DNA of 64,000 nt from Sipunculus nudus (lineage: Eukaryota; Annelida; Sipuncula; Golfingiida; Sipunculidae). Position 1 is the first letter of the stretch, and every line of letters begins with the position of its first letter. This document shows positions 12,216 to 23,463 of the stretch, in pieces. The notes under the pieces are model-generated. The model saw only the letters and a list, made by a program, of their open reading frames with translations. It made no database searches and had not been told where the DNA came from. Made by a program: the position numbers and the translations under genes. The stretch lies in NCBI GenBank assembly GCA_026874595.1, contig CM049317.1, positions 70,575,618 to 70,639,617 of the forward strand, given 5' to 3'.

Positions 12216-13013
12216 TGCTTTCAAATGTGCGTTTTAGGTTATTAAATATATCTTCATTGCTCATCAGCCAAGACCACTGACAATGCGATATAAGGGATGT
12301 ACGATCCATTTTTATAAATCACTTCACGTTTTAATTGGTAAAATTGGAATGTTGATATGTAAATATGTGTATTTTTTTATTTCCATGAAGCCGTGAAATA
12401 CAGTGAAGTCAGACAAGTGAACAAGGATTTTATAAAGAGATTCAGGGATGACGATTTTGCTGGGATTCTTCAATATGATTATATGGCCTATGCTTATTTG
12501 ATTCCTCCACATGCTCCTATGATCAAGGGAAAAGGTGAGCATGTCCAAAACATTATCACTGCAGTAGGATATTATGAACACTGTACTTCTAAAAATGGTC
12601 GGGTCTTGAGTTTAATATAACCGAAACACGACACTGAGAAAAGATGTACTTCTTAATTTCAGAAATTTAAATAAATTGGACTACGGCTTATTATTCTAAA
12701 TGAAGAAGGATAAATTCAAAGTTTTTAAATGCTCTTGCATTTTATTTTTGTAAAAGGATCAAATAAAATCTAGAAGTCTGTTTCACCATTTTGTCTTAAG
12801 GTTTAGGCATTTAGTTCGTAAGTATAACAAATACAGTACCGTACTGCCATATAGCACCTAGCCTATATTTTTGTCTTGCGTTGTTTGTAGATGGAATACT
12901 GGCTTACTTGGTACAGACGAAACAAGCTGGTGTAAAAACCTGGCCGTTACAAAACAGTTTCGTCGATCTACACAGCGATGTGGCAATCCAGATTCTTCTT
13001 ATTGAAGAAAAAG

Positions 13014-13248
13014 CAATGGTAGCAATGTGGAGACCGACAAGTATGTCTTTTTGCCGCTAATGATGGTATTATTATGGAGACAGACAAATAAGTCATTTAT
13101 CGCTCCGACGGTAGCGTTGTGGAGGCCGACAAGTAGGTCGTTTAGCCGCTATCGATGGTAGAATTATGGAGGCTGACAAGTTAGTCATTTAGCCGCTATC
13201 GATGGTAGCGTTGTGGAGGCCGAGAAGAAAGATAATTAGCCCCTTTTG
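13014..13248 (+). repeat. Splice-donor minisatellite, P1 copy (5 units)
   Basis: Five diverged copies of the 46-47 bp unit, starting inside the end of P1 exon 3 and running into intron 3. Donor-like steps here read GTATGT, ATAAGT, GTAGGT and GTTAGT, so none keeps GTAAGT exactly. Confidence 0.8.
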
Positions 13249-13723
13249 ATGAATGTCCATTTACACGATTCGTAATTTTAGAAGATCAAACTTTGATATG
13301 AGTGGTTCTGGATTTCTTTTCAGAAACTTGGTAATTTTCACCATTGACGTTTCAACGGGCACACTGAAGATGTCCCACGACATATGGTGCAAATAACCTA
13401 TGATCGTGTCTACGCTTTGGCAAGGAACGTTATGACAGGTGTATTATCTGATACGCATTCACTCAATTGTGCGCTTTGAGTAATTTAAAATGAAGGATAT
13501 ACATGCTTTTATGTTGGGACAGAAGGTTTCATAGACTTATATAATCTCTAAGAAGCTATGAATTTCCCGTTATATGAATCTGACACGCCTATATTTTAAA
13601 TTTTGCACTTTGGGTAATTAGATATGCAGAATTTTCATGTTTTGATGTAGGGACAAGGTTTAATAAGCAATTATACAGTCTTGAGGAAGTTATAATTTTT
13701 TGGCAAAACATTAAAGTTCTTAC

Positions 13724-15043
13724 TTGATTGGTTCTGCAATGCTTCAATTTTCTGCATTTCCTTCGGACCAGTAGACGTGAACGAGAGTATTGCCGTAACG
13801 ATTGACAATATTTTGATTCACTGGCCATTGAACGACTCCTAATTGTCTCATTTTCTCATAATAAGCCTCTATTCCAACTGTATATACAGAAAAAATATTA
13901 GAAATTAATTTCGTCTGTAATGACAGTGTCATAAAATTAATCAGTAATACATCAAGCGATGTATTCATGTGGAATCATTACTCCTTCAAACTTAGTACAC
14001 ATTAGTGTGTGTGAGATAAATTGCCGCCATCTTTACTTGCCAGTGTTTCAATGTTTTTGTAGTTATATTTTCCCAGTTCACTTTTAATTTTCTTGTTATT
14101 TTACCTGATAGATTCCATTCTGACCTTAGCTTTATCAGTTACATAAAGACAGTAAAATGGTATTAATCAAAGTGGGACTGCATTAAGCTTTGACCCTTTG
14201 ATGTTCCATCGGCCGCCGTGGCATAAGATTGCTTGCAAGAATCCCCAATTTCCTAAATTTTGTCAGAGGCTAAATAAATTTCAAATGTATTCAGATCCGT
14301 TTTCTTTTTTTTTTCAAAGAAATCCCTTTCCTAGAACCTGTTGAAATATTGGTATTAAAAACAAATACAAAGCTAAGATATTACCAACAGTGTTAACAGA
14401 AAATGTAAGATTTGACTGAAAGCTTTCCGAAATGGACGAACTCTCTTTGAAAAAGATACACAGTTATACCTCGACCAGTTTTAGAGATATTGTGCCCTCA
14501 GGAAACCAAAGGCTGCTTTCTAGTTCACATATTAGATGTGTTCTTGTTAGAATATGAATCTAACAGCAATGGCGATAATGATCCTTGAGAAAATGGATGT
14601 TAAATGTAATGCGATACATTATAGAGCCAAAGATTAATTATATCTTGTTGTCAAACACTTTGATTGACACGTTACATACTGTCTATATCACTGTGATCTA
14701 TGCTTGTTTAGGGGTTTAAACTAGGAGACACTTTTTTTTAAATATTTCCCTAATTCATCTTCATTTCCTTTCCTTGAGCTATACAACTTTTAGGGCATTT
14801 CTTATTCGCTAGGCTATACTCTTTTTAATACCCTTCCACCTCTGATATCTGACACTGATCTTCGTCAGTTCATGACCTCAGGTTTTGCTCAGCATGAAGA
14901 GAAAGAATATAAAACGTTGGCCACTTATCATTGGTGAATCGGGTGCCATCAAAATGCTCTGGTCATATCGACTTTTCAGCAATCCATGCAGTGACATATT
15001 TCCTGAAGTTCTCTTTAAAGTAGCCAAGTTCTTGTCCGGTGAA
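13724..15043 (-). pseudogene. Q1: Q-type NTF2-like gene, decayed
   Basis: Exon 3 (13,877 down to 13,724) is exactly 154 nt, starts after TATATACAG and reads VGIEAYYEKMRQLGVVQWPV, then NRYGNTLVHVYW. A TGA replaces the Gly codon found at the same place in Q5. Donor GTAAGA. Exon 2 lies at about 15,043-14,916: TGQELGYFKENFRK, then in another frame GLLKSRYDQSILMAPDSPMI, so a frameshift divides it. 'F-R-K ... G-L-L ... Y-D ... P-x-S-P-M-I' aligns with P exon 2. No signal exon or 73-nt last exon is found for this copy; the place to the left is taken by a repeat shared with 27.2 and 45.8 kb. Function as for P genes, by homology only. Confidence 0.6.
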
Positions 15044-17134
15044 CTGTATCACACCTAACCCCTCTACATTTGGAAGAAGAAGTCGGATGATGTGATGCGT
15101 TTGCTCATAGCATAAACTGGACCCATGTGGATAAAAACAAAAACATACACGTATTTATTTCCTAAACGCCTCTATACCATTTTTTCCGTTACCATTTTGA
15201 CCAATAAAAAATCTCACCGGTTTGTTGTTTTGTGATTTGAGATGCACCAGCAGAACTGTCATTTCGTCAAGGGTTTGACATCTACATTAAATTAAAGGAT
15301 GTGCTGTTATAAATGTATTGTCCGGTATGAAATCATCTGAAATGTTTCCCGCGTTGTTAACCCTCCTTCAGCAGGTTTATGAACATGTGGGCCCTTATTT
15401 ATTTGGAAAAAGCAGCATTAATTAAACTAAACCTTAACTATGCTCACATGTTTGATATTCCGTTTGCATGTGTCATCAGGTGTTTATTTATTTAATATAT
15501 TTACTAGTTGACACACAAGTCAAATATGTGAAATATAAGCCTGCAAATATGTACTTGCTGTCAAAAGACTTAGTACAGTGGAACCTTTCTGTTAAGAAAC
15601 ATCTGACTACTAAGACCATCTGACTGTTAAGACCATCTGTCTATAAAGATCACCCTTAAGTGAACCAAATGCATTCAAATTGGTTTAAAACCTGGCTAAT
15701 ATGCCCTTCTGAAATCGATCCACTTTTGGCTAGTTCCACTCGTGGTCCTATTACACAGGTTTCAATATATTTGGTCCTACATATTAACTAAATGGCAACA
15801 GTGGCGCATAATCAGGCTACGCCTCTAGTTTTGGCTATTTCTCTGGTTGTCCTACGGTATCCTCCATAATGTTAAAGAAATTTGTCATAATTGTATGGAA
15901 ATGTGAATGATTGACCACCAAATATGATTCAATTAAGAATCGATTACATGTTGTATATTGTGGAATGTCCGTTAGTTTTTGTTTTCCAAGCACATTTCAC
16001 AGGAAGGTTATCGTCAACACAAAGTTCCAAAGCAAATATATGACTTTATTCCTCGATTTAAGTATTAATAAATCGTTCATGCAATAGATCTGTCTTTAAA
16101 ACTGACGACTACTGTCGGAATAATAAGGGCTGGTACAATTTCAATATAGGTCGTTTAAGTCACACAAGGTCTTTTATTCCTTCAGCAACGAAATATATTT
16201 GCACTCTTATTGGGAGCTTTATTTTCTCTTTTTCACCTAAAATGTCGACACTTTGGTCTTGATAATCCGAAACAAATGACCTATGGGCCATGACGTGCAG
16301 CTAACCAGCTTGCAAATTTAGTCCTGCATACACAACAAGAATTTCATCATCTGAGAGTCATACTGAGAGTAACTTCAGCTGTGACCTTGACCGTTGAACT
16401 CCTGACACAGTTGACTGCAATTGTCCCTGTGATGGGTCCAACATGTGCAGACGGAATGATTGGTACATGTTTTACAAGAGAATAATTAGATCAAAGTTAC
16501 CAGTTTTGAGACTCCTATGAGAACTTGATTATAACATTTTCTTCAATTAAGTATGGGGACCAAATATGTTATCTAGTTAATAGGAAATCATAAAGCAGAA
16601 CAAAGTCAAGGTCAATAGTTTTTCAAACCCTTCTGAGAACATGGTGGAACCAACTTGATTGTCATATTTGAAGAACAAACGATTCAGTGCTTTAAAGGTT
16701 ATAGAGGTCATAATAATCCTAAAATTTCGTAGGTTTGACGAAGACTAACACCGATGGCAATGGCAGATAATAGGACTAAAATCAATATGAAAGAGTACGG
16801 ATGGTGGCGCCAGTCTTCCAGAAATGATAAACAAGTTATGATCGAGTAACATCTGAGGTTTCAGGATGCCAGACGAAAATACAGTTGAGAAACTGTATTG
16901 GCAGTAAAATTATGTTGGTTAGCCATAGTCAAATAAACTTGTATAGAGTTATTGACTGTGTGATATAAATTATTTGAATTACCATTGGCACAGTGTTTGA
17001 CATAATTAAACTTCGAAAAATTATATACATATCTTCCAGGAATGCACTCTTATATTCAAATATTTAAACACTGGTTTTTATATAGTATCTGTTCAAACAC
17101 AATTAAGGAAACGTAATTGACATACCATGATATA

Positions 17135-17145
<11 letters not shown>
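14900..17145. repeat. Segmental duplication, matches 46,080-49,280
   Basis: Long co-linear similarity to 46,080-49,280, and of its first 400 bp to 52,380-52,870. Landmarks: 'TTTATTTAATATATTTACTA' style AT runs, the MITE at 15,576, 'GGTCTTGATAAT.CGAAACAA' and 'CACATGTGCAGAC'. It carries Q-type exon 2. The rest shows no gene. Confidence 0.75.
15576..15767 (+). mobile_element. Small pogo/Tigger-like MITE
   Basis: After TA at 15,574-15,575 the sequence begins CAGTGGAACCTTTCTGTTAA with repeated 'AAGACCATCTG' blocks, typical of terminal repeats of pogo/Tigger-type elements. It ends near 'ACAGGTTTCAATA', a diverged complement of the start. A related copy sits at about 46,850-47,042 in the duplicated block, so the insertion is older than the duplication. 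Confidence 0.5.

Positions 17146-17194
<49 letters not shown>
17131..17194 (+). repeat. (TG)n(TA)n microsatellite
   Basis: TG then TA dinucleotides immediately left of a Penelope-like fragment. The paralogous site at 49,280-49,379 has one TA-rich tract without the insertion. Confidence 0.9.
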
Positions 17195-17195
<1 letters not shown>

Positions 17196-17862
17196 CTCTG
17201 AAGAAAAACAACACTGTTAATTCACAACAGACTGTTTCACGGGATGCGACCCGATCATCAGGTGAATGTGGTTAGAATGAAGCTAACGTCGTGGTTTGAA
17301 AAGCCGAGACTTTACGAGATTACGAGATTATGCTTTGTGCGATTCGGGTGGGGGGGGGGGGGCATGTGAAAGACTGACACTGATCCTATTGTTCTCGGGT
17401 GCACAATAGGATTGGTCGGGGTACACGTGCGATACTGGAACATAACAGGGCAGGGCAAAGAGGTTATATAATGTAGTAAATAGTAAATATAATACAAAGA
17501 TATAACCAGGATGCTCAATCAGCATATTGAAATGATTTCTAATAGGGCCTTGGAAGCAGTGAAAATATCAGTAGTATACATATGATATGATAAAAATACA
17601 CATATACTGTGAAAATACACAATATACAAGGCAAATATACAATATAAAAGGCAAATATACTATACCCATACCAAGTGGTGCAAGTCTCCTAGCTGAAGGT
17701 CGTAAAGCCCATTAGACCAGGATAAAGTAGAACTTTCCTGTCATCCAATGGACTCCACGAGCCAGCAGTAAGAGAACAACTACCTGAACAAATGAGTCTG
17801 CCCAGCGGATCCTCGTTGGGGGGGGGGGGGGGTTAAGGGGGCACGCTGAATATTAGTACGGA
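17195..17862 (-). mobile_element. Penelope-like retroelement fragment inserted in a TA tract
   Basis: About 670 bp lie between two TA tracts. The duplicated block at 49.28-49.44 kb goes directly from TA tract to the shared flank 'ACTTTTATAATT'. The left end carries a hammerhead-type motif on the minus strand (17,220-17,267), a known hallmark of Penelope-like elements. Two G-runs are inside. No reverse transcriptase or GIY-YIG domain is recognisable, so this is a truncated copy; assignment rests on the ribozyme motif and TA-rich target. Confidence 0.55.
17220..17267 (-). ncRNA. Minimal type I hammerhead ribozyme motif
   Basis: On the minus strand: ATTCAC (stem I strand), CTGATGA (core), a 16-nt segment folding CGGG/CCCG (stem II), GAAA (core), a 3-bp ACA/TGT stem III with GTC loop, then the GUU cleavage triplet followed by GTGAAT, which pairs fully with ATTCAC. 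All core boxes (CUGAUGA, GAAA, NUH) are in place. Stem II closes with a U-U instead of the common G-C. Short stem III is usual for hammerheads in Penelope-like elements. Self-cleavage is predicted, not shown. Confidence 0.65.
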
Positions 17863-18011
17863 AATATATATATATATATAAATATATATATATATAATAT
17901 ATATATAATATAATATATAATATAATATATAATATATAATATATATATAATATATAATAATATAATATATAATATATAATATAATATATATATAATATAA
18001 TATAATATATA

Positions 18012-18053
<42 letters not shown>

Positions 18054-18062
18054 TATATATAT
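17863..18062 (+). repeat. AT-only low-complexity tract
   Basis: About 200 bp of TA and ATA repeats with no G or C. Open frames through it are artefacts of the repeat. Confidence 0.95.
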
Positions 18063-20624
18063 ACTTTTATAATTATCCTTGGGCCATCTTACTGAGAAGG
18101 AATAGTTTACATACATTCCCAAATATTTTCTTGTAATACAAAGACGCAAAGTTTTATCCCTTGAACTGTGAAACCTGTTATTGTTCAACAGGTCGAGCTC
18201 ATGACTTTATGCCAGTATAAAGAGCAGTAAGACACACAGTAAGAGACTTATGTTAAGAACTGGAATCCATAAATAAATAAAAGAGCTGTTAGACCAAAAT
18301 TGAAATGGTAATTACATGACATTCTAAAGGTCTTAATCAGTGTGAGATCAGATGCTGTCCCTTTTAACACAGCATTAATTCAACGTATATCAACTGAGTA
18401 ATCTTAAAAGGTAATTTGTGTGATTGTTTATCGTAGACACCAGTTAAAATGAGGATTACTCTATTGTAAACACATATTAGAGCAATAATTTAACGTATTA
18501 ATCAAATCGGGGGCCTGAATTATATGTTGGCTATTAGGTAACCAATATATATATATGCTAACTCCGGAAACCGCATCTGGTTAAAGAATGTAGACTACCG
18601 ATATGATCCGGGCTCTCTGATATATAATTCTAGTTGTTCTAAGGGGAAATGAGATCAGAAAGATTCAAAGATCAAAGGGAAACACCTAAGGGTAAAATAT
18701 CTTATCAATTTTTATCATAAAATTGCTTAGTTTGCTGACTTGTGGGTCATTAAAAGTGTTTATGAATCAACTTTAGTCTCAGTGATCTAGGACAACAGTT
18801 TAGCACAATGAAGCAGTTATTGATCAACAGTCATGCTCTGTTTTCTTTGCTACGTTTTCCTCACCACAGTCCTTAGATCGCACGGTCATCTGGTACCGAT
18901 CTTTCCAAACCAGCAGTGGAATCATATATTCCTTGTAGTATGGCATCCCGGTAACTTCTATTTAAAACTTGCCTCATGCGCAGCGTAGTAATTTGAAACT
19001 AATTGTTGTTTTCAAATTACTCGACAGCGTGCTTCCCTTTTCACATAGATACACTTTTATTTTTCATGTATCATAAACTGCAAACAGTCTCTCTTTTCCA
19101 AATAATTTTGGATATACGTTTCCTTCTTACAAAAAAAGACTAACAGTGTTTACAGATTTGCAATGTACTCCAAAGAACTCAAGTGCAGTTTTTTGTCCAT
19201 GGTTTAGAGTTTACTTTTGAGGAACAATCTCCCTTTCTAGGCTGTTCAATGGACGACAAAGAGCAATTAGCTCTTTGATTGATATTTTTATGTTCTATTC
19301 ATAACTTCCCCTGGTCTGCCTATGTATACAACCCCATTACCCTATATCTATTTGTCAGGTCTTTTTTCATTCCCATTGACCAATTACTGAACTTTTTATT
19401 ATCAATAATTATGATTGAAAAAGTTAAAATATCAATAAACGAGAGATGCAGATTTAATTCCGAACCTCTCAATTTTTCATCAAACCACCATGCGAAAATA
19501 ACTCCTTTTTATTGCCTCAAATTATAATTAATTTTTATTGAACCAAAAATATATATATATGAAACCAACTTGCTGCTAAGAGCTACCATGTCATGGTCAT
19601 GGTCATGGATTTCCAAAATGTAACTTAAATTGTCTGTATATTTACGATCCTCTATTTTAATTAATTCAATTTATGCAAATATTGTAGCTATATTAACGAC
19701 CTGTCTGCATAATACCTTTGTAGTATCCTTTATCCTAAGTGATTAACATTCACCCATATTGTTTGCTGATGCATTCCCATTGTGTTGTAATAAAAATTGA
19801 TTTGCATCATCTGGAGAATTTACAGCATTGCCTTCTCTGACTCGGAACTTTTACGCCCTGAAGCATGCAAATTAACGTACAATTGTGAATAGGCCTTTGG
19901 ACTTTGCTTTTCCGAATGTTCATCTAATGTCGTGGACATTACGTTTTTAACCTAACAGATTTATCAATTATTATCAATGTTATAATTATAAAAAATAAGA
20001 AATACTAATCATCTCATTCAAATACATAAAAAATAAAAACATAGGCTTGGACATTTTCTACATTGTACGTAGAAAGATTAAGGTTTTTACTGTTTAGCTC
20101 TATGGATTGTACAAGTATCAACTCCCAGAGTCGTGTGATAATTCAGAACGAATAAAACAAATGAAAGAAAAAGTGGCGTTGTGGCTCGAGGTAATCACAT
20201 TGACTCCAGTAAGCCGCCAATCGCATCGGCTTCCTCAGCAACAACGAAGTTTCACGAAAAGTTTCTAAGGCATCCCAATCTTTTAAGGAGAAATTGATGT
20301 AAAGTCTTTGAATTGTGTCCAAGACGTCTTCCCAGGTTACCCCCAGAAAACCCTTGAACCTTTATTTTGAACGGAGTCAGAGCAATTTTGTTTTTTTTTC
20401 TTCATTAGCAAGCAGCTGCAGTAATTTAATTTTGTATTGGGTGACTTAATGATGGTATGAATTTACGTGTTTATTCGTGTTGCTTTTGTTTTTATGCCCC
20501 AGTGTGTGCTATCATGCTTGAATATTTTCTTCCAGCGAGTGATGAAACCACAAGAGGGATATATAATAAGTGGTATTGTGATGAATCCTCATGCACTGCA
20601 TTTGCATTAACTTAAGAGGTGAAC
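18063..20624. other. Non-coding spacer
   Basis: No gene, domain or clear element recognised on either strand. The first 100 bp match the flank at 49,380-49,440. Confidence 0.5.
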
Positions 20625-21540
20625 GAAATCTTTTTACCTTACTTTTGGATATATTAATGTTAAACAATCCAATTTATATTATTTTCCTCATATTCCTTTG
20701 ACCAAGATATTCCTTAAATCTTTAGTTGGATGACTAATGGTGTTTGATCAGAGACACAATCTATCACCAGCAGATCAGGCTTTACAATCCACACACACGA
20801 CCCGGTTTGGTATAAGATACAAGTGCGTGTCTATCGTTTATTTTGGGTTCTCAAAATATATGAACAAAAGACATAAATTATACGAAAAAGTATTCTATTT
20901 TGATAAAATTGAAATGTTTTCTCATCAAAATATAAAACCTCACAAATAAAATTCTATTACCGTCGGTTTGCCGAGCATAGACATTAATTTCTCGTCAGTA
21001 ATACAATACATGCCATGAGAAAAATCAACCCTTTGGTCGCCAGCTTTCACTTGTTTTCGCCAGCATATATACATTTACACTTGTTTAAGGTAATGCGCTG
21101 AGTTAAACTCATTTGTCAATTTCAGTAGATAAAGGAGAACCGTTCCCCATCTTTACATTCCCCACAGGTCATACATCACTTTCCACTCTCCGTCTATTGC
21201 ATCCTTCACCCAAATTGATATATCCCTGCAATATAATACACATCGATATCATTAATCTAGGAATTAAACTATTTGGAAAACTTCTCTGCCTTAATGCAAT
21301 ACAAAGTTCAGCAGGTTTTTACAATCAAATACTTCGTACATGGTACATTCAATTTATACCAGACTGAAAAAACGTGAGAAAGTGGAAAAAGCTGAATAGA
21401 AAAATATCAATATTTAAATTGTTGATAGTTACTTTATGTAATAATTAACTAAAACTTAAGAGCTATAGGAAGCAACAATGTTGATATATTAAATGACACT
21501 ATAGCTGCAAAATATGTTCAAGAACTAAATAAAAAGATAT
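20625..21540 (-). repeat. Inverted duplicate of 3,030-3,945
   Basis: Reverse-complement partner of 3,030-3,945. Here the enclosed last exon (21,225 down to 21,153) has the same strand as M1. Confidence 0.8.
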
Positions 21541-22163
21541 TTTAATATTTTTAATATTTTAATACTTTTAATAATAATACTTTTAATATTAAGAAACCCT
21601 GAAACTTAACTTCATCTGTGATCAGTGATTAGTCATCGGGCATGAAGTATGTGCTCCTCCGGTAATAGTTCTTTACGATCAACTCGATATTTTCAGCAGC
21701 TTATTCCTCAGAGAAAAGCTTCTCCTGTTCTTGAATTTTTCTCTTCAAGCCATTGATTACTGCATCCAATGACAAGATATATCAAGGGATATACTTATAA
21801 GGCCAGCGAAAAGCGTCCATTTATAAAATACATTATGCGCTTGGCATAGGTAACGTAACTCGGATTTTACATGAACTTTATTGTTTATGGTCAAGATTTA
21901 TGATGTTTATTTTATAGATATTAAATTTCTACATCGCGTTCATTTTTTCTTAACATATCTTTACTTGCCCGACTTGAGACGTTATTTCATTTTGATAATG
22001 CGCAATTCATTTTGTATTACATTTAGTACAGGGAGAAACTGGATTCAGGTTTATGCCAAATATAATTCATACAATTTCTGGGTCCTTTTTGTTGGTATGT
22101 CGTTCTGCACCATATTGGTATGACAATAATCAAAGGATTTAATATCACTGATTTGGTTGTCAT
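21153..22163 (-). pseudogene. M1: M-type secreted NTF2-like gene, with stops
   Basis: Exon 1 (22,163-22,073, 91 nt) starts MTTKSVILNPLIIVIPIWCR, donor GTATGA. Exon 2 (21,759-21,598, 162 nt; acceptor GGATGCAG, donor GTTTCT) reads INGLKRKIQEQEKLFSEE, stop, AAENIELIVKNYYRR, then MPDD, stop, SLITDEVK. The last exon (21,225-21,153, 73 nt) reads DISIWVKDAIDGEWKVMYDL and ends WGM-stop. Phases agree with the P layout. Exon 3 is absent between exon 2 and the last exon, and exon 2 has two in-frame stops, so this copy is most likely dead. The last exon is conserved down to 'G-E-W-K-x-x-x-D-L-W', close to canonical DUF4440 ends. It diverges from P2. Confidence 0.65.
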
Positions 22164-22908
22164 GGCTACCACACTGTGTCTACACACAACGATATACTTG
22201 CACTGGAAGTAATTATAATAAGGAGGAGAATTTAATAGAGAAACAATATGTTACCGTGCAGCATTGCATGTACATAATTTAACAAAGGAAAATTATTTTG
22301 TGACATATTAATAGCAGAACATCATCGATAATGCGTACTGCTAAGGTCACGGCGGTTATGTATATGTTACATATTTATTTATTTTAATATATTTAAGTGG
22401 AGGTCTCTGTCTCCATTTTCAATGCTGTTTTTACCTAGACCCAGTTATGTACATCCATTGAGTACAAAACTTTTGTTTCTGGACTACTGCAAAGCGTTTA
22501 CCATGGGTTTGGGTGGACCGTGACATGTCTCAACACCTATCGGCTGATATGTAAACAGTTGGCCTCCCGGCTTTGAGTCCTTCTTCTTCCCTGAACCACA
22601 TAAGCTGTTTATATAAATTAATTTAAGGAACAAGTCCGGTCGTCTTGAAATCTTGGCCTTTGAATAATCATTGTGCTAGACACAATGTCCTTCTGAACAT
22701 GATTGATTTATGCGTCAATGCAAAAGGTCCGAGAGAATCACCTGCTGAAACACAGCCTCTGTGAATGGGAATAAAGAGGTTACATCACCTTTGATTTATG
22801 TTTTAATTCTTGTTGGAAACCCTTTTTGAATTACGAGGAAGATTACAATTAAACTACTGGTATCTCACATAATTCATTTCAGTGCAGAACGTTCATGGAC
22901 GACTTCTG

Positions 22909-22963
<55 letters not shown>
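22909..22963 (+). repeat. (TA)n microsatellite
   Basis: Pure TA tract of about 40 bp with a mixed left edge. Equivalent sites in units 1 (7,163-7,190) and 4 are shorter. Confidence 0.9.
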
Positions 22964-22965
<2 letters not shown>

Positions 22966-23409
22966 CCAAAGATATTTAATTTGCAATAAATGGAGCCAGA
23001 TCTTTTATTAATCAGTCTAAAGACAATACATATGTGCTTCGACATTCTTGCGTTATGCAATATTAAAATATATATGTAAGAGGCAGAAGAATATAAACCA
23101 TAGAGTCCAAATTGAAAGTTGAATATGGTTTTTGGGATTTGAAAGGAAGCAAACTTTCATCATAAGGCGGATTTATGCCAATTCAAGATTATTTTCTGAA
23201 GACCAATCATCATAATCTTACTTTAGAGAATCTTTAGAGAATGCAATGCAACCTTCACAGGCTTAGATATCCACCTACCTGTTAAGCACACAGGTTCGTG
23301 TTCACATAGGTAGGTCTATGAAACATTTTGCGTTATGTTTTTTTCTTCTATTTGGGAATCAATGATGAAATATATTCAAAAAAAGTCACTCTGAGATTAC
23401 CCCTTAGGT

Positions 23410-23417
23410 GAGAGAGA

Positions 23418-23459
<42 letters not shown>
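23410..23459 (+). repeat. (GA)n microsatellite
   Basis: About 25 GA repeats with one CA interruption. The Ser/Leu-rich minus-strand open frame over it is a repeat artefact. Confidence 0.9.

Positions 23460-23463
<4 letters not shown>

Larger units (their letters stand above)
10066..13396 (+). pseudogene. P1: P-type secreted NTF2-like gene, frameshifted
   Basis: Exon 1, 10,066-10,141, encodes signal peptide MLIKAIILLVLAIPMPIRCD, donor GTAGGC. Exon 2, 12,391-12,534 (144 nt), begins VKYSEVRQVNKDFIKRFRDD and ends PPHAPMIKGK, donor GTGAGC. Exon 3, 12,891-13,040, begins with the acceptor TTGTTTGTAG and reads DGILAYLVQTKQAGVKTW. Exon 4 is 13,324-13,396. Phases 1, 1, 2 match P2. Exon 3 is 150 nt instead of 154: four bases are missing near 13,014, so its end and exon 4 are read out of frame and a stop follows soon after the junction. 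The donor there is GTATGT. Secretion is supported by exon 1; the SnoaL/DUF4440-like assignment rests on the pattern F-R-D-x-D-x-x-G, then P-P-x-x-P-M-x-x-G-K. A short active product cannot be excluded. Confidence 0.65.

Noticed and set aside
16240-16400. Possible Q-type signal exon on the minus strand (MMKFLL-like start, also near 47,600)
   Set aside because: It is similar in two copies but has an early stop in one, weak hydrophobicity and no donor in the right phase.
17853-18188. Long Tyr/Ile open frame on the minus strand
   Set aside because: It is the translation of an AT-only repeat and has no coding character. The same holds for frames over 27,043-27,246, 49,201-49,395 and 56,364-56,732.
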